From contig NZ_PEHF01000009.1 in assembly GCF_015762685.1 (NCBI RefSeq), forward strand, positions 1 to 41,767: a stretch of DNA of 41,767 bases, in the 5' to 3' direction. The translations under genes and the position numbers were made by a program. Shown here piece by piece: positions 1-9,327 of the stretch. The notes beneath the pieces are model-generated. The model saw nothing but the letters and a program-made list of their open reading frames with translations, ran no database searches and was not told the origin of the DNA. Origin of the DNA: Candidatus Symbiopectobacterium sp. 'North America'. GTDB taxonomy: Bacteria; Pseudomonadota; Gammaproteobacteria; Enterobacterales; Enterobacteriaceae. The first letter of the stretch is position 1. Every line of letters begins with the position of its first letter.

Positions 1-96
1 GAAGGTACAAGTATAGATAATTATACTTGATTGAGGGTGTGTGTCACCATGATAGGGGAAGACCCTTTTATATATAGCCATAACGGACGTCATGAG

Positions 97-677
97 ATGA
101 AGAAGGTTATCTTATTCCTCTGCCAAGGTTTAGAAGAGTATGAAGCGAGTGTGTTTGCAGACGTTATTGGTTGGACGACAACCTACGGATTAGAACCAAT
201 AGAATTAGTAACCGTTGGTATACGTAAAAAGTTAAATGTGCCTGGAATTTCACTATTGAACCACAGTATCAACTGCATGAAATTGATGAAAATAGCTTTG
301 ATGCCATTGTTATACCTGGAGGATTGAGCCGAGCTGGTTTCTATGACGATGCTTTCGATGAGCGGCTGCTTGATTTAATTCGCAAGTTTGATTCCAAAAA
401 TAAAATTATCGCTTCTGTCTGTGTTGGTGCGTTATCAATAGCAAAGAGCGGTGTTCTTCAAGGAAGAAATGCCACGACGTATCATCTGAGCAGCAAGCGT
501 CAAAAACAATTAGCAGAGATGGGTGTCAATATTATTCAACAACCCATTGTTGTAGACGTAAATATTATTACTTCGCAGAGCCCGGCAACGGCAATTAATG
601 TTGCCTTTACTTTAGTAGAAAGGCTGACGTCTAAAGCGAATGTTGCACGAATAAAAGAAGGCATGAGATTTGAATAA
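97..677 (+). pseudogene. DJ-1/PfpI family protein, frameshifted
   Basis: This is a DJ-1/PfpI-superfamily protein of about 193 residues if repaired. The N-terminal half opens with MKKVILFLCQGLEEYEAS, where the Glu of LEEYEA fits the conserved acidic residue. The C-terminal half carries the nucleophile-elbow Cys in ASVCVGALSIAKSG. The two halves lie in different frames. Reading shifts at the A tract 226-230 (five A; six would restore frame), after which the text continues WNFTIEPQYQLHEID into FDAIVIPGG. The preferred start is the ATG at 97, because family homology begins there. The exact activity (chaperone, deglycase-like or thiazole-phosphate-type) cannot be told. The gene is AT-rich like the operon beside it and unlike the rest of the window. 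Confidence 0.8.
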
Positions 678-766
678 CCTTCTTCGTTGAATAGGAAAAG
701 AATTGATTCCACGATCGTAAAAACCAGAATAAAACGGCTTGCTTCTGTACTGTCCTCGGCGTGCGA

Positions 767-1641
767 TTACGTCCGGTAGCGCAAATTAGCGATGCCACTT
801 ACGATGATCAGAGCTGCACCTGATATCATGATTACCGTTGGTATCTCTCCAAAAATAAAAAATCCAAGCAACGCAGCCCAAATTAGCACCGTATATTCGA
901 GAGGTGCGATAGTTGATACATCCGCAAACCGAAATGCCGCGGTGAACAGATAATTACTGATCCCGCCAGAAACACCCATAATAAAAAAATCGTAAAATCA
1001 TGAAGATTGGGTATCTTCCACTCATCAGATATTAACAACAATGATACAATAAATATCACCACGTTAGTATAAAATGCAGTTACAATAGAAGAGTCTTTTG
1101 TTGAAAGATATTTTGTCGTAACAGCAGCTAACGCATAAAAGACCGTAGAGAGAACGGCAATCATACTGTAATAAGAAAATGAGAAGTCAATCCCATTTAT
1201 TTCTAGCAGTACGCCAGAAAATCCTACTGCAATTATCATCATTTTAACAATGGAAACTTTTTCCCATTTCAGTATCCAACAGAATAATACCATGAAAAAA
1301 GGATTGGCAAGCGATATTGCAGTAACATTGGCAAGCGGTAAATGCCTGGCGCTGAGAAAAAAATTGGCGATTGTAAAGGCAACTAAAAGACCTCGAGTAA
1401 TCTGAAAAAACCATGCCGATGATTTAAGATTTAGACCAGAATTTGATTTGTAGATTATAAACATGAAAGTAACAAATGCGAAAACAGAACGAAACATAAC
1501 GATTTCAGAAACAGGGTATGCTCCTGTGAGCCATTTGGCAGTTGCATCCATGATGGCCATAAGAAAAATAGCAATGATATAAATTAATACACCGGTAAGT
1601 GGTGGCGATATTTTTTTAGATATAATTGATGATTCACTCAT
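767..1641 (-). pseudogene. EamA/DMT-superfamily transporter, last gene of the AT-rich operon, frameshifted
   Basis: This is a drug/metabolite-transporter (EamA) protein with about ten hydrophobic helices and the usual two-repeat layout, about 291 residues if repaired. It starts MSESSIISKK, 8 bases after the GNAT stop, with AGGATG upstream, so it is probably co-transcribed. The frame breaks at a T tract on the coding strand (plus-strand A tract 983-989, seven bases; eight would restore frame). The first part ends near LHDFTIF and the last part resumes GVSGGISNYLFTAAFR, a typical second-repeat sequence. As the terminal gene of a biosynthetic-looking operon it would be the exporter of the product or of a precursor; that role is inference. 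Confidence 0.8.
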
Positions 1642-1649
1642 GTTACATC

Positions 1650-2276
1650 CTATTTTGATGAATCAAAATGATTATGAAAATAGCTGCAATCGATAATGGC
1701 AGCGATGCTTTTTGAGCTTATAACCAGTTTCACTGGCTGTTTTAATAAACGTTCAGATAAAGACGCTAAGACATTTTCATCAGCGTAGAAAAAATCACAA
1801 TAACAATTTTTTTCTCTAGATGCACTAAATACGTGGCAATGAATGCAAGGGCCAAATACCCTTTTATCTGGCGTGTCCCATAATTTGAAACCTAACGTCA
1901 GTAAATTTTCCCGGGTTGCCCGCGTAGAGTGTTTGACCGCAGAAACAGCAAGACACTTGTTTCCCCAGCGCTGTCGAATATTTACTGCTCTGACTTCATG
2001 CATGACCCTTTGTAACCCTAATCCTCGATAGGCTGGTAAAACGAAGCAGGTTCTGGTTTCGATTAAATCAGGCCATAAAGGGTCAATAGCACTCAATGCA
2101 ATGATCTTATTATTTTCAGTGGCAATAAATAAGTGGTTGTTATTCATTGCCTGAAAGAAAAAACAGTCTGCATCGCCCAAAAAATTTGCCTTTTCATGAT
2201 GTGATATCTGAGCAATAAAAGCGCTAAGGGAGAATTTATGTCTGCCATCAGTAATCTCAATTTTTATCTCGATCAT
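1650..2276 (-). CDS. GNAT-fold N-acyltransferase-like protein
   Basis: This is a 208-residue GNAT-like protein. The acetyl-CoA-binding motif A is visible as FVLPAYRGLGLQRVMHE at about residues 78-94. A Cys-rich stretch follows near residues 143-160 (FGPCIHCHVF ... NCYCDF), which is unusual for GNATs and might bind metal or form disulfides. The ATG overlaps the stop of the upstream adenylation gene (ATGA), showing translational coupling, and the EamA gene starts 8 bases later. It is the only one of the five operon genes with no visible lesion. In this context it might acylate an amine of the product or of an amino-acid precursor (inference). The substrate is unknown. Confidence 0.7.
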   Translation of the reverse strand: MIEIKIEITDGRHKFSLSAFIAQISHHEKANFLGDADCFFFQAMNNNHLFIATENNKIIALSAIDPLWPDLIETRTCFVLPAYRGLGLQRVMHEVRAVNIRQRWGNKCLAVSAVKHSTRATRENLLTLGFKLWDTPDKRVFGPCIHCHVFSASREKNCYCDFFYADENVLASLSERLLKQPVKLVISSKSIAAIIDCSYFHNHFDSSK

Positions 2277-4090
2277 ATGTAATGATCCGAGAAATTCATT
2301 GATGCATCAATCATCATCCCCTGTTCATAAATAGAGGAATATTTAAAAAACAATGAAATGTCTAAATCAAGATACATTAATTTGTTGATTTTATGAAAAA
2401 CAGATTTTATTATTACAGGGTCTGCACCGTATAAAAGAAGATTTGCATCTTTTGGTATGTCGGTATTCATCTTTAATGCGTTGCGCCATATAGCAACCAG
2501 GGTTTTTTCTGTTTGAGTGGTTGCTGGATAGGAGCCTTCCTTAATGGTTTTGAATGCTGTCGATTTTATAAATTTTTCTTGTGTTTTGATCCTGTCTAGC
2601 TTACCAACTGAATTTTTTGTGATTTCATTAACACATAAAACAACGCTGGGTATCTTTTAGCCTTCTAGTTTATCAAAAAGCTGCAAACGCAATAGACTAT
2701 CAACTACTGCTTCATTAGATGCAGTATAAGTTTTTTTCGTGTATAAGCAGACAATGTCTTCACCTAATGTAGGGTGAGGTACTGATAGTGCCAAACAGCT
2801 AACTACATCCTCTAGACCGTTGACTATTCCATCGATTTCAGCCGGTGACACATTGTGCCCGCCTCGCCTGATAATGGTTTTGAATCTTCCTGTTATATGT
2901 AAAAAACCATCATGATCAAAATATTCTTCATCACCGGTACAGAACCAGCGGGAGTTGTGCAAAAAGGGCTGTTGGATGTCAGAAGAGCCAATATCAAGAT
3001 AGCCCTCCATAACGCTATCTCCTTTTATGATGATCTCCCCCTTTTCCCCTGGTTGTACTGTATAATTATTTTTATTAATAATCTTGATTTCAGAACTAAC
3101 AGGTACCCCGACAGACGTAGTCTTATCGTCAGGCATATTTAGCGGTAGTGAACATATCAGTGATGTCGTTTCCGTCAACCCATAAGAATGAATAACTGGA
3201 GAAGAAAATTTGTTCTTTCTCTGGCGCCCAAAAAGTGATGTTGTTAACGGCGCCGAAGATACGCGAATAAATCGAACGGATTTAATTGCATTTTCATCGA
3301 TTTTAGTACCAGTTTCATGTGCTGATATGATTGATTCATAGAGAGTAGGGACACCCGTCCACCATGTTGGTTGCTTCTCATTAATTTCGTTGATCGCTTC
3401 ATTTGGGGTCAATCTATCATTGTTAATGACCGTACCATTGCTTAATAGTGTTGCATACGTAGCACTAATTAATTCATGGACATGATAACTTGGCATCATG
3501 TTAAAACATCTGTCATTTTTAGTAAGATTAAACCAACTGATTATCCCCTTTGCTGCTGATAGTACGTTATGGCTGGAAAGGGGTACGTATTTAGGGTGCC
3601 TCGTAGAGTCAGATGTTGGAATTAATAAAGCATATCCTTTATGCTTTTCAAATTTTCGTGACTCAGTGCCTAGTTTTCCAGGGTATTTTCCTATAACCCT
3701 GCCTAGATTATTTACTATTACAATAGGAAATCCTATCTTTGTGGCAATGTTAAATACCTGTGTTTGAGACTCTTCGATAAGCAGGACTGATACGCTTACT
3801 AAATGCAATATATCAAAAACTGAATCATGTTGAAGACTCGTAGGCAATGGCATTGCAGCCCAGTATTCATTAACGGATAAACACAGTATCGCACCTAGAG
3901 GTCTCCGCGGGAAGGCACAGGCGATATATGTGTATCTTGGTACGTCTAAATTCAGGAGTGCTGAGGTTATCTCATGATTAATCTGAAGCAGATCCCTATA
4001 TTTAAAATGGTGGTCAACTGATGTGATAGCAACCTTATCAAGGCTGCTATCACATCGGGATTCAATAACGTCCAGCAAAGCATTATCCAT
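2273..4090 (-). pseudogene. Adenylation (AMP-ligase) protein with C-terminal carrier-like domain, one in-frame stop
   Basis: This is an ANL-superfamily adenylating enzyme of about 605 codons. Visible core motifs are a diverged A3 loop (TSDSTRHPKY, where TSGTTGxPKG is usual), A5 SYGLTETTS, A7 CTGDEEYFDHDGFL, A8 GRFKTIIRRGGHNVSPAEID and A10 NSVGKLDR with the catalytic Lys. An in-frame TAA (2657-2659) interrupts LEG-KIPSVV; the family has YKIP/YKVP here, so Tyr to stop is likely. After A10 comes a carrier-like domain (TEKTLVAIW ... SSIYEQ). Its 4'-phosphopantetheine site reads YGADPVII, with Pro (codon 2417-2419) instead of Ser. The start at 4090 is chosen because AAGGAG lies 9 bases upstream. 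The overall type is fatty-acid- or amino-acid-activating; the substrate cannot be read. Confidence 0.8.
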
Positions 4091-4106
4091 AAGCCGTGTC
4101 TCCTTT

Positions 4107-5035
4107 TTACAGCTCAAAATCATAAAGATAATTTTCAGCCAGTGGATACAGTTCTTTCATTTCTCCAACAGTAAAAAGAGAGTGGTCAATGTGTTTTAAA
4201 ATGGTATCTTTGTTTATCGTTGAAAAAGATTCTCCATAGTTAAATATAGGTGTGTGCAAATTATCCACTTCAAAGTTTGGTGGTTCTTCCGGGAAAAGAA
4301 CAGAATTATACGATCCTTTATTTGTGTCGATTGTCTTCCAGTTGCGGATAGACTCCTCGTTGTATAGCTGCGAAAGGCCTAATCCTGTGAAAAGTTTTCT
4401 TATATCATTACTGCAACTGTTAATACCAGTAGAATGATATAAGAAAATTTTAATTCCATGTTGTAGTGCTGTCTGTTTTATTCTTTTTTCATTCATATGA
4501 GCTAGCAAAAAGTTGGCGTACAGATTTTCTTTTTTAATTAATCCCCCCATTTTCTTATCCATGAATCTAACATATCATCAGCCATTCTATGCATGACAAC
4601 TAAAGATATTTGATCAGGCTTTACGCCTGCCTGAAGGAGGACACTAAGCGGATTAAAAATACTTTCAGCTATCGTATAGGGGCCAGAGGTCTCCTTAATA
4701 ACCGCAATATCCTCAATATCTGGCATATCAGACTTTATTTTTCCTGTGTTAAGTATTTCTCTAAGTAGTACCTTAATGGGCTGGTAATACGCATGTAATT
4801 TGCATTCACCGAAAACATTCAAGAGTGCAGTACTGCCTACCCGGCAAGGCCCCCAGAGTAAAATAAATTTGCTTGTCGGGGCGATTTTACCGCGAATACA
4901 GTTAGCTATATTACTATTGATTTTATGAAGATTTAAATCTGATTTTTGATAATATCCATCAGCAGGTAGCATGATTGAGTCTAATTCATTATCACTTATA
5001 GGAATTGATTTAGAAATTATAGAATAAATATTCAT
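4107..5035 (-). pseudogene. Sulfotransferase-like P-loop protein, frameshifted
   Basis: If repaired this is a protein of about 309 residues. The N-terminal part contains FILLWGPCRVGSTALLNVF at about residues 57-75, which matches the 5'-phosphosulfate-binding loop of PAPS-dependent sulfotransferases (RxGSTxL). The frame breaks at a run of six G on the coding strand (plus 4543-4548; seven restores frame), between DSWIRKW and GGLIKKENLYANFL. No other lesion is seen. The stop sits next to the ribosome-binding site of the downstream adenylation gene. A sulfotransferase or related P-loop tailoring enzyme within a biosynthetic operon is the best reading. A kinase-like role cannot be excluded because the 3'-phosphate-binding motif is not clear. 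Confidence 0.6.
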
Positions 5036-5081
5036 TATTTTTACATCAGCATGGAAATTATATCAAAATATTGTTTCTTTT

Positions 5082-5999
5082 TCATTCGCTATCCAAGTTA
5101 ATATTTAATGATTCGCCGGAGACAACATTTTTTGCCTCTAAGAACGGGCTAAATGTTTCTGTTGTCCAAATAATGATGTCATCAAAAATAAGCTCTTGTT
5201 GCCAGATGACACCATCGACTTTCCCTGACTGGTAAACGTCTATGTTAATATTTTTCGGCGTTTCAACAAATTGACGATCTTTATTCTGTAATCTATATGT
5301 GGAAATTTCTTCAGGTAGAGATAGAGATCTAAAATGGCCTTTTGCAAACCGCGCTGAAGCGCTAGCCTGGCTTGGTTGCCAGGAATAGTGTCCATTATAA
5401 ATAGGACATGCCTGATATATTCCTATCTTATTTTTAACTTGTCGAATCAGCGACTCGAACTTCATATCATAGTTTGATTCCAGAAGTTTCTTGGCAGCAT
5501 CAAGATCTCAACGGTAAGTTAAAACATCATTTTCTGGGAACTCAACTAATTGAGCCGAATAACGAATGCCATTAGGTATAACTTTAACATCATGCTTCCC
5601 GTAACGATTTGCCAATCGTTGCACAACTTGGGCTCGTTCTTCATCAAGAATGATGTTGTTCATGTACATAAATCCCAGAACAACATCATATTCCCCTTCA
5701 ATTCCAGGGATGTCGTTATCAAAGAGATCTGCATTAATGAATGTTATTTTATTATCCCAGCCGTTCTCTTTTGCCAGTTTTTCTGCGATAGGAAGATTAG
5801 CGTTATCAACCGCAGTTACACTCCCTGCCCCACATTGCAATGCCATAAAACTCAATAAGCCAGTGCCTGCATCCAACACTCTGTCATTTTTTAATATTAC
5901 TCGGCTAATCACTTTTTTTACTGCATTTCCGCGATCCAATCGTAACAGTAATCTTAAATGACTATCAGATGTATATTCAAAAAACATACTATCTCCCAT
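5082..5999 (-). pseudogene. Class I SAM-dependent methyltransferase (PRMT-like), in-frame UGA
   Basis: This is the first gene of the AT-rich operon, 305 codons from an ATG preceded by AAAGGAGG. Motif I, VLDAGTGLLSFMALQCGAG, followed by the acidic VTAVDNANL, is the SAM-binding site. The way it is built (GTGLLSF) recalls protein-arginine-methyltransferase-type enzymes, as does the beta-rich C-terminal half (SGKVDGVIWQQELIFDD). A TGA at 5508-5510 (codon 164) splits the gene. The frame stays open on both sides, with DLDAAKKLLESN directly after the stop, so this is a point nonsense mutation rather than two genes. The role is probably methylation of the metabolite or its amino-acid precursor (inference). 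Confidence 0.75.
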
Positions 6000-6680
6000 T
6001 ACAGCCTCCTTTGGTCATAAGAATAATCTTAAAATTCATTAATAAATCTTTGGCGAATAAAATAATTCGTGGTGTTATTAACGTCATACGATGTGAGCTT
6101 AGGAAGTTCACTGGGCTTTATAGCGAGTGCCACTTATCTAAGCGCTCGTTACAAGAATTTATAACTTAGTACAATAATATTTAAAAAACAATAATGCTGT
6201 TAATTTGATACATAGATTAGTCAGGCCAAGAATTAAATTTCGATTTATATAAGTTATTAGAAATAAAATCCATTTTATATGTTTTTTAGATTATAAAAAA
6301 CAACATGTTAATTTTTGTTTAAATTAAAGTGACGAGTAATTTATAAAAAACGTAATATAGTCGGGTTGTTTGAAAAATTAAATACTGTCTCATTAGAGAT
6401 AGTGTTCAGGGGAGAACAAAATTAGTTTTTGCGTATTACGATAATCTACGATTAAGTAAAAAGAGTAGATACCAAAAAACCACTCGCTAAATTTTCAATC
6501 AAAAATGATTTACACGGTTAGCGTGGTTATTTTGGTCTATTGTCTGGTGGGGTGTGTGGGTGCTGGCAGAAGGCGTGTATTACCTCTGAAAGAGGTTCCC
6601 ACCGTCTCAGGAATCACAATGGACGGCGGGAATGGAGGGCGAAGAGAGCGAGTAACCGATTTTTCAGTAATCTCTGACGG
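6000..6680. other. AT-rich intergenic region upstream of the five-gene operon
   Basis: About 680 bases lie between the operon start and the 3' end of ahpF. I see no convincing gene. The part up to about 6500 is very AT-rich, and 6530-6680 is GC-rich like the neighbouring chromosome, so the border of the AT-rich block probably lies near 6500. It must contain the operon promoter, reading leftward, but I could not pick a convincing -35/-10 pair. The sequence TTATAAAAAAC occurs at 6291-6301 and again at 6341-6351, exactly 50 bases apart. Confidence 0.5.
6280..6302. promoter_or_regulatory. Perfect inverted repeat, possible operator
   Basis: The arms TGTTTTTTA (6280-6288) and TAAAAAACA (6294-6302) are perfect 9-base inverted repeats around a 5-base spacer. 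They lie about 280 bases upstream of the methyltransferase start. A regulator site is possible. Composition bias of AT-rich DNA could also produce it. Confidence 0.3.
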
Positions 6681-8170
6681 TTACGCCGTCCGAATCAAAT
6701 AATCAAACGCACTCAGCGAGGCTTTCGCACCTTCACCGGTGGCGATGATGATTTGTTTGTAAGGCACGGTGGTGCAGTCACCGGTGGCAAACACGCCTTT
6801 GACGGTGGTTTCGCATTTGGCATCGATGATGATTTCACCCATTCGGTTGCGTTCCACGCTGCCTTCCAGCCATTGGATATTCGGCAGCAAACCGATCTGC
6901 ACGAAGATCCCTTTCAGTGCCAGCGAATGTTGCGTATCGTCTACACGGTTGAGGTTGCTCAGGTCAGTCACTTTCTGTCAGTCTCCTTTCACTTCCGTGG
7001 TCTGCGCGTTAAGAATGATGTCTACGTTCGGCAGGCTGCGCACTTTTGCCTGCAATACCGAGTCTGCTTTCAGCTCGGGGGTAAATTCCAGCAGCGTGAC
7101 GTGCTTCACCACCCCAGCCAGATCGATAGCCGCTTCCACGCCGGAGTTGCCACCGCCTATGACGGCAACGTGCTTGCCTTTGAACAGCGGGCCATCGCAG
7201 TGTGGGCAATAGGTCACACCACGCGTGCGATACTGATCTTCGCCGGGCACGTTCATGTTGCGCCAGCGTGCGCCAGTAGCAAAGATGATGCTGCGCGCTT
7301 TCAGCGTCGCGCCGGAGGCGGTTTCAATCTGGTGCAGTTCTCCTGGCGCCTTGGCCGGGATCAGCTTGCTGGCCGTTTGCAGGTCAATCACATCCACATC
7401 GTAATCATCAACGTGGCTTTTCAGCGCGGTAGCCAGTTTGGCACCTTCGGTTTTTGGCACTGAGATGTAGTTTTCGATATCCACCGTGTCCAGCACCTGG
7501 CCGCCAAACCGCTCGCCCATCAGGCCGGTGCGGATGCCTTTACGTGCAGAATACACTGCTGCCGCTGCGCCAGCCGGGCCGCTGCCAATAATCAGCACAT
7601 CGTAAGCGGCGCGCGCGTTGAGCTTGGCCACCTGTTTGTCACTGGCACTGGTGTCGAGCATCGCGATGATTTCACCCAGGCTCATGCGGCCCTGGCTGAA
7701 GTGTTCACCGTTCAGGAAAACGGTGGGCACTCCCATCACGTTGCGGTCCTGCACTTCCTGTTGGAAGACGCCGCCGTCAATCGCGGTGTGGGTAATCTTG
7801 GGATTCAGGATCGCCATCAGGTTCAGTGCCTGAACCACGTCTGGGCAGTTATGGCACGACAGCGATATAGAAGGTTTCAAAATGGTCGCTGCCGTCAATG
7901 TCGCGCACCTGCTTCAGCAGTTCCTGCGCCTCTTTCGCCGGATGGTCGCCGGTTTGCAGCAGTGCCAGCACCAGCGAAGTAAATTCGTGGCCCATCGGTG
8001 AGACCGCAAAACGCGGACCGCTGTGAGAGCCGGGATTGGTTATCTGAAATGAGGGCTTACGCTCTGCGCTGGCATTATCTTCTTTTGAAGGTCACCTGCG
8101 CCGATAAGCTCGCGATATCCGTCAGTAACGCGCGAATTTCAGCGGATTTAGCCGAGTCGTCCAGCGTGGC
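6681..8170 (-). pseudogene. ahpF: Alkyl hydroperoxide reductase subunit F, decayed and missing its 5' end
   Basis: AhpF is the FAD/NADH disulfide reductase that recharges AhpC. From residue about 27 onward the E. coli sequence is easily followed: the N-terminal redox site SLSCHNC, the Rossmann site [11 protein letters not shown], the active-site CPHC ([11 protein letters not shown]), [10 protein letters not shown], and the C-terminal [13 protein letters not shown]. Lesions: the first codons and the start are deleted where the gene is joined to ahpC; one extra A in the tract at 8083-8086; one extra base near 7866-7870 just before SLSCHNC; and an in-frame TGA at 6978-6980 where E. coli has Gly (VKGDG). 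No functional protein is expected. Confidence 0.92.
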
Positions 8171-8692
8171 TTCGCCTTCCTGCCATTTGGCTGGGCACAC
8201 TTCGCCGGGGTGAGAGGCAACGTGCTGTGCTGCTTTCACTTTGCGCAGCAGGTCGGAGGCGTCACGGCCAATGCCTTCGGCGGTGATTTCTACGTCCTGG
8301 ATGATGCCTTGCGGGTCAACGATAAAGGTACCGCGGTCGACCAGACCTTGGTCTTCACGCATGTTTTAAAAGTTACGCGTCAGCTGGCCTGTCGGGTCAC
8401 CGATCATGGTGTATTGGATTTTAGCGATGGTATCAGAGCTGCTGTGCCAGGCTTTGTGCGTAAAATGGGTGTCGGTGGACACGGAGTAGATTTCTACGCC
8501 CAGTTTCTTGAATTCTGCATAGTGGTCAGCCACGTCGCCCAGTTAGGTCGGGCAAACGAAGGTAAAGTCAGCCGGATAGAAGAAGAACACGCTCCATTTG
8601 CCTTCGATGTCCCTTTCGGTAACTTCGACAAATTTTCCGTCTTTGAATGCTTGGTTTTTAAAAGATTTGACTTGCGTGTTAATGACAGACAT
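8161..8692 (-). pseudogene. ahpC: Peroxiredoxin AhpC, two nonsense codons, 3' end fused into ahpF
   Basis: This is a typical 2-Cys peroxiredoxin that reduces peroxides with AhpF. It starts [16 protein letters not shown] after GAGGAT. The peroxidatic Cys is present in FTFVCPT and the resolving Cys in [13 protein letters not shown] replaces codon 50 (8543-8545; Glu in E. coli PTELGDV), and TAA replaces codon 109 (8366-8368; acidic residue in NF-NMRED). After GEATL the text jumps directly into AhpF sequence (DDSAKSAEI). The AhpC tail, the intergenic region and the ahpF start are therefore gone. The 532 bases given end at the junction. Confidence 0.93.
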
Positions 8693-8733
8693 CACGTTAT
8701 CCTCATGTGTTGGTATGAGGCATAAGGTACAAA

Positions 8734-8782
8734 AGTGTGATCGTTATCGCTAATGCATTGTCTTTATCGAATCAATAAGTCA
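8734..8782. promoter_or_regulatory. Candidate ahpC promoter/OxyR region
   Basis: The short gap upstream of ahpC holds spaced ATA/TAT-like half-sites on the coding strand (GATTGATTCGATAA, then ATTAGCGATAACGATC), loosely like the four-half-site layout of OxyR targets. In enterobacteria ahpC is normally OxyR-regulated. The match is by eye and weak. Confidence 0.3.
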
Positions 8783-8786
8783 TACC

Positions 8787-9207
8787 TTACAACGCGCTGG
8801 CGATAAACGCGTTGGCAGCCGCCTGCACCCGTTCATCCTCACTGTGCTGTGCTGTGCTGTGCTGTGCTGTGCTGTGCAAGGTGAGTGATATAGCGCAGAT
8901 CGTTCTCATCGATGTACATCAACCCTAATGCGCCGATGGCATGAATCTGAATATCCGCGTTCGGCGTGCGTATCAGATGATAGAAAGCTTTCTTGGTGGC
9001 ATTGTCGTTGCTATGGCCTTTAAACAGGCTGATGACATTCATCGCTTCTTTGCGCAGCGACGCCTCTTGTGTTTTGTCGAGGGCGATGCACAGAAAGAAA
9101 TCGCATAACTCTGCGTCAAGGTTCTGATTAAAACTGCGCAGATAGGCGATCTGCTCTTTCGAGGAGAGGGCAAGATAGTCACTGATGATCTTTTCACTTC
9201 TACACAT
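8787..9207 (-). CDS. Small HEAT-like helical protein with a repeat-controlled C-terminus
   Basis: I do not recognise this gene. It encodes about 120-140 residues of alternating amphipathic helices (SKEQIAYLRSF, ASLRKEAMNVISLF, ADIQIHAIGALGLMY) that look like HEAT/Armadillo-type repeats. The ATG at 9207, with AGGTG upstream, is preferred over 9225. Near the 3' end it runs through seven copies of CACAG. With seven copies the frame stops at TGA immediately after the tract (8839). With two, five or eight copies it would continue SEDERVQAAANAFIASAL to a TAA at 8787, which looks like the original ending. The downstream neighbour on the same strand is ahpC, and the upstream one is a saccharopine-dehydrogenase-like gene. 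Confidence 0.6.
8842..8876. repeat. Pentanucleotide microsatellite, CTGTG x 7 (CACAG on the coding strand)
   Basis: Seven perfect uninterrupted 5-base units lie inside the 3' end of a reading frame. Because 5 is not a multiple of 3, each unit gained or lost moves the downstream frame. This is the structure of a slipped-strand contingency tract. The present copy number places a stop directly after the tract. Confidence 0.95.
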
Positions 9208-9327
9208 TATCACACCTGTTGTCATAGGTTTTTCTTATTGATTTTGACGCACGCATCCCGACGAGGTTTACGTAACGCGTCATCCCATCCGTTTTTGCGC
9301 CGAAGAGGTAAGGAAAGTGTGGCTTGT

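Noticed and set aside
983..989. Programmed frameshifting in the EamA transporter
   Set aside because: Similar one-base breaks occur in many genes of the window, without slippery-site or pseudoknot features.
5508..5510. Selenocysteine or programmed readthrough at the methyltransferase UGA
   Set aside because: No SECIS-like hairpin is evident, and many unrelated genes nearby have TAA, TAG and TGA stops, so simple nonsense mutation is the better explanation.
6586..6602. ACCTCT/AGAGGT hairpin as the ahpF terminator
   Set aside because: It is a six-base stem with a three-base loop and no T run on the coding strand, too weak to call.
6505..6702. Small plus-strand open frame with a lipoprotein-like start (CLVGC)
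   Set aside because: It has no ribosome-binding site, runs into the 3' end of ahpF antisense, and its second half is just Gly/Arg-rich; chance is more likely.
6753..7463. Long plus-strand open frame opposite ahpF
   Set aside because: It is antisense to unmistakable AhpF sequence and resembles no protein; a GC-rich shadow frame.
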